Below, one piece after another: positions 57,833 through 64,000 of a DNA stretch of 64,000 bases (its first letter is position 1; each line of letters starts with the position of its first letter). Origin of the DNA: Novosphingobium arvoryzae (GTDB lineage: Bacteria; Pseudomonadota; Alphaproteobacteria; Sphingomonadales; Sphingomonadaceae); contig NZ_BMZD01000007.1 of NCBI RefSeq assembly GCF_014652615.1, positions 1 through 64,000 of the forward strand, read 5' to 3'. Under the pieces are notes generated by a model, which saw only the letters and a list, made by a program, of their open reading frames with translations, was not told the DNA's origin and ran no database searches. Position numbers and translations under genes: made by a program.

Positions 57833-57930
57833 AATTCTAACATCTGGTAGAGAAACGCAGACCTTCAACACCAGCCAAAAGCCCGAAAGGCTGGACTTCG
57901 CCCGCCTGCTCTGCCAAGCGCGGCTGCGAT

Positions 57931-59151
57931 ATGACCGTGCAAGATCCCATCCCGAACACTTTTCGCAACCAGCCCGATGATCGCGGGCATTTCGGCCAGT
58001 TTGGCGGGCGCTATGTCGCCGAAACGCTGATGCCGCTGGTGCTGGACCTTGAGCGGGAATACACCGCCGCCAAGGCCGACCCCGCTTTTCAGGCCGAATT
58101 CGACGACCTGCTGGAGCACTATGTCGGCCGGCCCAGCCCGCTCTATTTCGCGCCGCGGCTGACGGACGAACTGGGCGGCGCGCAAGTCTGGTTCAAGCGC
58201 GACGAGCTGAACCACACCGGCGCGCACAAGATCAACAACTGCATCGGCCAGATCCTGCTGGCGATCCGCATGGGCAAGACCCGGATCATCGCGGAAACCG
58301 GCGCGGGCCAGCATGGCGTGGCGACGGCCACCGTCTGCGCGCGCTTCGGCCTGCCCTGCGTGGTCTACATGGGCGCAACCGACGTTGCCCGCCAGGCGCC
58401 CAACGTGTTCCGCATGAAGCTGCTGGGCGCGGAAGTCGTGCCCGTCACCGCTGGCGCGGCCACGCTGAAGGACGCGATGAACGAGGCGCTGCGCGACTGG
58501 GTCGCCAATGTCCACGACACGTTCTACATCATCGGCACCGCCGCCGGCCCGCACCCCTATCCGGAACTGGTCCGCGATTTCCAGAGCGTGATCGGCAAGG
58601 AAGCCCGCGCCCAGATGCTGGCGCGCACCGGCCGCCTGCCCGACCTGCTGGTCGCCGCGATCGGCGGGGGCAGCAATGCCATCGGCCTGTTCCACCCGTT
58701 CCTCGATGATCCCGGCGTGAAGATGCTCGGCGTCGAAGCGGCGGGCCACGGGCTGGACAAGGAACACGCCGCCAGCCTCGCGGGCGGGCGCCCTGGCATC
58801 CTCCACGGCAACAAGACCTACCTGCTGCAGGACGAGGATGGCCAGATCACCGAAGGCCACTCGATCTCGGCCGGGCTGGACTATCCCGGCATCGGCCCGG
58901 AACACGCCTGGCTGAAGGAAGTGGGCCGCGTCGATTACACCAGCGTCACCGATACCGAGGCGCTGGACGGCTTCCAGCTGCTCTGCCGGACCGAGGGGAT
59001 CATCCCCGCGCTGGAGCCCAGCCACGCGATTGCCGCGGTCAAGAAGGTCGCGCCGACGATGCCGAAGGACAGCATCGTGCTCGTCAACCTGTGCGGACGC
59101 GGAGACAAGGACATCTTCTCCGTCGCGGAGCACCTGGGGGTGACGCTGTGA
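57931..59151 (+). CDS. trpB: Tryptophan synthase beta chain
   Basis: TrpB condenses indole and serine with pyridoxal phosphate. The 406 residues include the cofactor lysine in [15 protein letters not shown], the phosphate loop [13 protein letters not shown] and the glutamate segment [13 protein letters not shown]. No clear ribosome site precedes the ATG. A candidate promoter and operator lie about 100 bases upstream. The stop overlaps trpA. Confidence 0.98.
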   Translation: MTVQDPIPNTFRNQPDDRGHFGQFGGRYVAETLMPLVLDLEREYTAAKADPAFQAEFDDLLEHYVGRPSPLYFAPRLTDELGGAQVWFKRDELNHTGAHKINNCIGQILLAIRMGKTRIIAETGAGQHGVATATVCARFGLPCVVYMGATDVARQAPNVFRMKLLGAEVVPVTAGAATLKDAMNEALRDWVANVHDTFYIIGTAAGPHPYPELVRDFQSVIGKEARAQMLARTGRLPDLLVAAIGGGSNAIGLFHPFLDDPGVKMLGVEAAGHGLDKEHAASLAGGRPGILHGNKTYLLQDEDGQITEGHSISAGLDYPGIGPEHAWLKEVGRVDYTSVTDTEALDGFQLLCRTEGIIPALEPSHAIAAVKKVAPTMPKDSIVLVNLCGRGDKDIFSVAEHLGVTL

Positions 59152-59933
59152 GCCGGTTCGAACGCGCCTTCGCCAAGGGTCCGGCCCTTGTCACCTTCAT
59201 CACCGGCGGCGATCCCACGCCCGATGCCACGCCCGCGCTGCTCGACGCGCTGGTCGAGGGCGGCGCGGACGTGATCGAGCTGGGCATGCCCTTTACCGAT
59301 CCGATGGCCGATGGCCCCGCGATCCAGTCTGCCAACCTGCGCGCGCTGGCGGCGGGGACCAAGACCGCGCACTTGTTCCAGATTGCCGCCGATTTCCGCG
59401 CCCGGCACCCGGACGTGCCGCTGGTGCTGATGGGCTATGCCAACCCGATGACGATTCGCGGGTCCGAATGGTTCGCGGCGGAATGCCGGAAGGCCGGGGT
59501 GGACGGCGTGATCTGCGTCGACATTCCGCCAGAGGAAGACGCTGAACTCGGCCCCGCGCTGCGCGCCGCCGGGGTTTCGCTGATTCGCCTTGCCACGCCG
59601 ACCACCGATGCCGCGCGGCTGCCCGCCGTGCTCGAAGGCTCGTCGGGGTTCCTCTATTACGTCTCGGTTGCCGGGATCACCGGGCTGCAGCAGGCCGCGC
59701 AGGCCAGCATCGACGAAGCCGTCGCCCGGCTGAAGGCCGCCACCGACATTCCCGTCGCGGTCGGCTTCGGTGTGCGCACGCCCGAACAGGCCGCGAAGAT
59801 TGCCAAGGTCGCGGACGGGGTCGTGGTCGGTTCGGCGCTGATCGATCTGGTCGCCCAGCACGGCGCGAATGCCGCCGGACCTGTGCGTGACCTGACGCGG
59901 GCCCTTGCCGACGCCGTCCATTCCGCGCGATAG
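59148..59933 (+). CDS. trpA: Tryptophan synthase alpha chain
   Basis: TrpA releases indole from indole-3-glycerol phosphate. The 261-residue TIM barrel has the catalytic glutamate in [16 protein letters not shown] and aspartate in the same stretch, plus the phosphate site at [10 protein letters not shown]. The GTG at 59148 overlaps the trpB stop by four bases (GTGA). Confidence 0.97.
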   Translation: MSRFERAFAKGPALVTFITGGDPTPDATPALLDALVEGGADVIELGMPFTDPMADGPAIQSANLRALAAGTKTAHLFQIAADFRARHPDVPLVLMGYANPMTIRGSEWFAAECRKAGVDGVICVDIPPEEDAELGPALRAAGVSLIRLATPTTDAARLPAVLEGSSGFLYYVSVAGITGLQQAAQASIDEAVARLKAATDIPVAVGFGVRTPEQAAKIAKVADGVVVGSALIDLVAQHGANAAGPVRDLTRALADAVHSAR

Positions 59934-59941
59934 GAGCCGAC

Positions 59942-60790
59942 ATGAGCTGGATCGACCGCGTTCGCAATTCGCTCCCCTTCACCACGAAGCGGGACACGCC
60001 TGACAACCTGTGGGTCAAGTGCCCTTCGTGCAAGGAAATGCTCTTCACGAAGGAGTACGAGGACAACCTGAGCGTCTGCCCGCGCTGTGAGCATCACGGC
60101 CGCATCGGCGCCGATGCGCGCTTTGCGCAGTTGCTGGACGCGGGCTTTGAAATCCTGCCTTCGCCCAAGGTGAAGGAAGACCCGCTGAAGTTCCGCGACA
60201 GCAAGAAGTACCCCGACCGGCTGAAGGCCGCACGCCTCGCCAACCCGCACCCCGATGCGCTGACCAACGCGCTGGGCAAGATCGGCGGGCACAAGGCGGT
60301 GCTGGGCGTGCAGGACTTTGCCTTCATGGGCGGGTCGATGGGCATGGCCGTGGGCGCGGCGTTCGTCGCGGGCGTTGACCGCGCGCTGAAGGAAAAGTGC
60401 GCCTATGTGATCTGCACCGCCGCGGGCGGCGCGCGGATGCAGGAAGGCATCCTCTCGCTCATGCAGATGCCCAAGACCACGGTCGCGGTCAGCCGCCTGA
60501 ACCGCGCCGGACTGCCCTATATCGTCGTGCTGACCGATCCGACCACCGGCGGCGTCACTGCCAGCTATGCCATGCTGGGCGATGTGCAGATTGCCGAGCC
60601 CGGCTGCCTGATCGGCTTCGCCGGCCAGCGCGTGATCCAGGACACGATCCGCGAAAAGCTGCCGGAAGGGTTCCAGCGCGCCGAATATCTGCTGGAACAC
60701 GGCATGATCGACATGGTCGTCCATCGCCGCGACCTGAAGGCCAGGCTGGCCACCGTGCTGGATTATCTGGGCGCGGCCAAGGCGGCCTGA
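59942..60790 (+). CDS. accD: Acetyl-CoA carboxylase carboxyltransferase beta subunit
   Basis: AccD with AccA transfers carboxyl from biotin to acetyl-CoA. The 282-residue protein has the N-terminal zinc ribbon (VKCPSCKEM and SVCPRCEHH) and the crotonase-like core with [13 protein letters not shown] and [12 protein letters not shown]. It follows trpA by eight bases, a gene order common in alphaproteobacteria. Confidence 0.97.
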   Translation: MSWIDRVRNSLPFTTKRDTPDNLWVKCPSCKEMLFTKEYEDNLSVCPRCEHHGRIGADARFAQLLDAGFEILPSPKVKEDPLKFRDSKKYPDRLKAARLANPHPDALTNALGKIGGHKAVLGVQDFAFMGGSMGMAVGAAFVAGVDRALKEKCAYVICTAAGGARMQEGILSLMQMPKTTVAVSRLNRAGLPYIVVLTDPTTGGVTASYAMLGDVQIAEPGCLIGFAGQRVIQDTIREKLPEGFQRAEYLLEHGMIDMVVHRRDLKARLATVLDYLGAAKAA

Positions 60791-60802
60791 GCGAGCAGCG
60801 CG

Positions 60803-62110
60803 ATGCGCGACTTCGCCATCTCGGAAAATCCGCGCGTCCAGGCGCAGTTGGACCGGCTGGGCGCGCTAAGCCTGCCGCAAGGGCGGATCGGGCTGGAGGT
60901 GATCCACGCCCTGCTGGATCGGCTTGGCAATCCGCAGGCCGCATTGCCCCCTGTGTTTCATGTCGCGGGCACCAACGGCAAGGGCAGCACCTGCGCCTAT
61001 CTGCGCGCCATGCTGGAGGCACAGGGGCTGACGGTCCATGCCGCGACCAAGCCGCATCTGGTGCGCTATAACGAGCGGCTGCGGATTGCCGGCAAGCTGG
61101 TCGATGACGAGCTGCTGGCCGACCTGCTGCAAGAAGTGCTCGATCTGGGCGCAGACCTTGCCCCCAGCTTCTTCGAAGTGACCACGGCGGCCACCTTTCT
61201 GGCGTTCCACCGCGTGCCCGCCGATGTCTGCGTGATCGAGGTCGGTCTGGGCGGGCGGTTCGATGCGACCAACGTGCTGGACGGGCAAGCCGCCTGCGGA
61301 ATCGCCACGCTGGGGATCGACCACGAAGCCTTCCTGCTCGCCCCGGAAGAGGGTGTCCCCACCGTTCCGCTCTGCCGGATCGCGTTCGAGAAGGCCGGGA
61401 TCGCCCGCCCCGGCGTGCCGCTGGTGACGCAGGCCTATCCGGCAGACGTCACCCGCACCGTGATCGAACACGCGATGCGGGTCGGCGCGAAGACGGCATT
61501 GCGCGATCTCGACTGGTTCGCCGAGGTGGGCGATACGATCCGCTACCGCGACCGGCAGGGTGAACTGACCCTGCCCCTGCCCACCCTCGCCGGCACGCAT
61601 CAGGCCGACAACGCTGCGCTGGCCGTCGCCATGCTGCGCCACCAGTCACAAGTGACGGTATCGCCAGAGGCCATGGCCGCGGGCATCCGCGCCGCGCGCT
61701 GGCCCGCGCGGCTGCAACTGCTGGGCGAAGGGCCGCTGACCGCGCTGGCGCCGGGCCGCAAGGTCTGGCTGGACGGCGGGCATAACGTCGACGCTGGCCT
61801 TGCCATCGCCCGCCACTTTGCCGGGACCGCGCCGTTCCACCTCATTACGGGGATGCTCTCCAGCAAGGACCCGGCCGCCATCGTCGCGCCCTTGCGCGGC
61901 AAGCTGCTCAGCCTGTCGGTTGTCCCCGCGCCGGGGCATGAAGCCCACGCGCCGAAAGACTTCGCCGCGCATTCGGACCTGCCGGTGCGGCCCTTTGCCG
62001 ATGTGTCAGCCGCCCTCGCCGCGCTGCCGCCCGAGGGCGATGTGCTGATTGCCGGGTCGCTTTACCTTGCGGGCGAAGTCCTGCGGCTCAATGCCGAGTT
62101 TCCCGATTAG
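60803..62110 (+). CDS. folC: Folylpolyglutamate synthase / dihydrofolate synthase
   Basis: FolC adds glutamate to dihydropteroate and folates. The 435-residue Mur-ligase-like protein has the P-loop VAGTNGKGSTCAYLRAML, IEVGLGGRFDATNVLD and the C-terminal DGGHNVDAGL. It follows accD by 12 bases. Its last 23 bases overlap the convergent permease gene. Confidence 0.96.
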   Translation: MRDFAISENPRVQAQLDRLGALSLPQGRIGLEVIHALLDRLGNPQAALPPVFHVAGTNGKGSTCAYLRAMLEAQGLTVHAATKPHLVRYNERLRIAGKLVDDELLADLLQEVLDLGADLAPSFFEVTTAATFLAFHRVPADVCVIEVGLGGRFDATNVLDGQAACGIATLGIDHEAFLLAPEEGVPTVPLCRIAFEKAGIARPGVPLVTQAYPADVTRTVIEHAMRVGAKTALRDLDWFAEVGDTIRYRDRQGELTLPLPTLAGTHQADNAALAVAMLRHQSQVTVSPEAMAAGIRAARWPARLQLLGEGPLTALAPGRKVWLDGGHNVDAGLAIARHFAGTAPFHLITGMLSSKDPAAIVAPLRGKLLSLSVVPAPGHEAHAPKDFAAHSDLPVRPFADVSAALAALPPEGDVLIAGSLYLAGEVLRLNAEFPD

Positions 62111-63446
62111 GCTCCTCGTCCCCGGCTGTTCCCATCGCCGCGTCGATCAACCCGCTGCGGCTCATCCACCAGAACAACACGATCCCCGGCACCGCCAGCA
62201 GCGTGGTGAGCAGGTAGAAATTGACGTAGCCCATCCCCTCGATCAGCGCGCCCGCCGTGGTGCCGGTCACGAACCGGCCAACCACGCTGGTCCCCGCCGA
62301 GATCAGCGCATATTGCGCGGCGGTAAAGCGCAAGTCGCACAGCGCCGAGAAGTAGGCCACCAGCACTACCCCGCCATAGCCGCTCGCCAGGTTCTCGAAC
62401 CCGATCGCCGCGGCCATGCCCAGGTTGGAATGGCCCGCCCCGGCCAGCAGCGCGAAGCTGAAGTTGGAAATGCCCATCAGCACCAGCGCGATCAGGACCG
62501 AGCGTTTCAGGCCCAGCTTTTCATAGATGATCCCGCCAATGAACACCCCGATCAGCAGCGCCCAGAAGCCCACGCCAACATCGTAGATCGCGATTTCGTC
62601 GTTGGAGAAGCCCAGGTCGTCGAACAGCAGGCGGAAGGTCAGGTTGGCCAGCGTGTCACCGATCTTGTGGACGAGGATGAACAGCAGCACGAGCAGCGCA
62701 CCCTGGCGCTGGAAGAATTCCGCGAACGGCCCGGTGATCGAGCGGAACGCTTCGCCCAGCCCCTTGCGCGCCACCGGATCCCGGTGCCGCGCCGGTTCGC
62801 CCAGCACCAGCGCCACGCCCATCGCCGGCAAGGCAAAGGCGGCGCAGGCGAGATAGCCGATGTCCCAGCCGTAGCGCGCCGACACCACCAGCGCGAGCGC
62901 ACCCGCGCCCGCCGAGCCGATGCGCCAGCCATATTGCGACATGCCCGACCCCGTGCCGAGCTGGTGGGGCTTCAGCGTTTCGATCCGGTAGGCGTCGATC
63001 ACGATATCGAACGTCGCGCCCGCCATGCCGACCAGAATCGCGCAGGTCGCGGTCCAGGCAATGTCCGCCTTGGGATCGACCAGCGCCAGATTGGCGACCG
63101 CCGCCATGACCAGCACCCCGGCCACCAGCATCCACGACACCCGCTGACCCAGCCGCCACAACAGCGGCAGGCGCACGCCGTCCACTACCCAGGCCCACAG
63201 GAATTTCAGGTTATAGACCAGGAACGCCAGAGTGAAGGCCGTGACGGTCTTCTTGTCGATCCCGTCCTGCGCCAGTCGAGTCGTCAGCGTCGCGCCGATC
63301 ATCGCGAAAGGAAAGCCGGACGAGACGCCCAGCAACAACGCGGCGACCGCTTCCTTTTCCAGATAGGGCCGCAGCGCCGCAACGCGCCGACCAAAAATCA
63401 CGATACCTGCCGCTACGGCAAGCAGGATCAGAAGTGTCGTCGACAT
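62088..63446 (-). CDS. ampG: AmpG-type muropeptide permease (MFS)
   Basis: The product of about 452 residues has 12 or so membrane helices and the features of AmpG, which imports GlcNAc-anhydroMurNAc peptides: LLLGVSSGFPFAMIGATL, KFLWAWVVDGVRLP, and IDAYRIETL. The start MSTTLLILL at 63446 is chosen for a GGGG site 9 bases upstream; an ATG at 63458 is also possible. With LdcA and the Mur ligase it would give import and reuse of wall peptides. Another related permease function cannot be excluded. Confidence 0.82.
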   Translation of the reverse strand: MSTTLLILLAVAAGIVIFGRRVAALRPYLEKEAVAALLLGVSSGFPFAMIGATLTTRLAQDGIDKKTVTAFTLAFLVYNLKFLWAWVVDGVRLPLLWRLGQRVSWMLVAGVLVMAAVANLALVDPKADIAWTATCAILVGMAGATFDIVIDAYRIETLKPHQLGTGSGMSQYGWRIGSAGAGALALVVSARYGWDIGYLACAAFALPAMGVALVLGEPARHRDPVARKGLGEAFRSITGPFAEFFQRQGALLVLLFILVHKIGDTLANLTFRLLFDDLGFSNDEIAIYDVGVGFWALLIGVFIGGIIYEKLGLKRSVLIALVLMGISNFSFALLAGAGHSNLGMAAAIGFENLASGYGGVVLVAYFSALCDLRFTAAQYALISAGTSVVGRFVTGTTAGALIEGMGYVNFYLLTTLLAVPGIVLFWWMSRSGLIDAAMGTAGDEEPNRETRH

Positions 63447-63529
63447 GAAGCGCCCCATCAATTCGCTGATTTTGCGCGAACCTAGCGCCGAAACGCGGTA
63501 TGCCTAGCCCCCTAAAGAGGAAAGTCCCC

Positions 63530-64000
63530 ATGGAGAGGATAACCACAGTTCCCGGCGGGTCGCCCACCCCCGGCCAGCTGGCACTGGCCCGCGCCATTGC
63601 CGATGGATGCACCCGCAGCGAGGCGCGCATGACCCGCGTCCCCGCCAGCGTCTATACCGACCCCGCGCACTGGCAGCGCGAACAGGCATTGCTGTTTGGC
63701 CGCCTGCCGCAAGTGCTGGCACCTTCGGCCCTGCTGCCGGGGCCGAATACGGTCGTCCCGCACGATGCCACCGGGCGCCCCCTGCTGCTGACGCGCGATG
63801 GTGACGGGCAGGTTCACGTGTTGCTTAACGTCTGCCGCCACCGCGGCACCCGGCTGGTCGAAGGGCAGGACGCCGTTTGCGCCAAACGGATGACCTGCCC
63901 CTATCACGCGTGGACCTATGCCACCGATGGGCGGCTGCTCGCGCTGCCGCGCCCGGATACTTTTCCGGGGCTGGACAAGGCCGACTATGGCCTGGCCGAA
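63530..64000 (+). CDS. Rieske ring-hydroxylating oxygenase alpha subunit, 5' part
   Basis: The first 157 codons are in the window and the gene runs off its end. A Rieske [2Fe-2S] centre is present: CRHRG (Cys102, His104) and CPYHAW (Cys123, His126), placed as in aromatic-ring hydroxylating dioxygenases, with [18 protein letters not shown] before it. The catalytic iron domain would lie beyond 64000. An AGAGGA site precedes the ATG. The substrate cannot be inferred. Confidence 0.88.
   Translation, partial: MERITTVPGGSPTPGQLALARAIADGCTRSEARMTRVPASVYTDPAHWQREQALLFGRLPQVLAPSALLPGPNTVVPHDATGRPLLLTRDGDGQVHVLLNVCRHRGTRLVEGQDAVCAKRMTCPYHAWTYATDGRLLALPRPDTFPGLDKADYGLAE

Noticed and set aside
57871..57894. 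CCAGCC/GGCTGG stem upstream of trpB as a trp attenuator
   Set aside because: There is no leader peptide rich in tryptophan and no alternative stem, and a short stem of this kind is common by chance in GC-rich DNA.

Overview
The window is a high-GC chromosomal segment from an alphaproteobacterium, most likely a sphingomonad of the Novosphingobium/Sphingobium type. The evidence is a split b/b' F0 ATP synthase operon, a TIGR02300 (FYDLN) protein, DUF2490, DUF2855 and DUF808 proteins, an intracellular PHA depolymerase next to a class I PHA synthase, and acidic extensions on S16 and L9. Organism identity is inferred from gene content and was not tested by a search.

Layout. Positions 1-2733 are a scar: an AT-richer stretch without a gene, two truncated IS21-family elements joined head to head, and an ompW-type gene that lost its 5' end at the IS border. 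Positions 2750-10433 carry a DUF2490 protein, lepA and two tandem c-di-GMP proteins that each combine PAS, GGDEF, EAL and PilZ domains. Positions 10626-18483 carry a frameshifted phaC, a phaZ-like depolymerase, a ferredoxin-NADP reductase, a D-aminoacylase-like amidohydrolase, an MDR oxidoreductase and a DUF2855 protein. Positions 18554-26162 carry dnaN, a small exported protein, fabG-fabD, ldcA, a divergent MurC/Mpl-type ligase, a DUF808 protein and a GNAT protein.

Positions 26274-27657 are the rpsF-rpsR-rplI operon with promoter, leader and terminator. An AMP nucleosidase follows, whose promoter predicts a leaderless mRNA. Then come asd with an alpha/beta hydrolase, a DPP IV-like peptidase, and the ffh-rpsP-rimM / trmD-rplS ribosome cluster, which is interrupted by an opposite-strand amidase-like gene. 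Positions 37895-43140 hold tRNA-Ala(GGC), a FYDLN protein and an aroA-membrane protein-cmk-cytochrome c-rpsA run. Positions 43203-47661 hold gloB, a quinone oxidoreductase and the F0 operon atpI-B-E-F'-F. Positions 47740-51620 are a ydbH-ynbE-ydbL envelope operon. Positions 51691-64000 hold radC, an NRDE protein, purB, lapA, pyrF, a SIMPL protein, trpF, a small outer-membrane protein, trpB-trpA-accD-folC, an AmpG-type permease and the 5' part of a Rieske oxygenase.

Functional threads. AmpG, LdcA and the Mur ligase could form a muropeptide recycling route, and the amidase-like protein may also act on peptidoglycan. The YdbH-YnbE-YdbL trio is an AsmA-like inter-membrane lipid transport module. 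PHA polymerisation looks broken while the depolymerase is intact. I found no CRISPR array, rRNA, prophage, defence island or clearly new system. The most unusual items are the IS21 composite, the broken phaC, the leaderless AMP nucleosidase promoter, the opposite-strand gene in the ribosome cluster, the atypical Mur ligase P-loop and the operator-like repeat between the outer-membrane protein gene and trpB.
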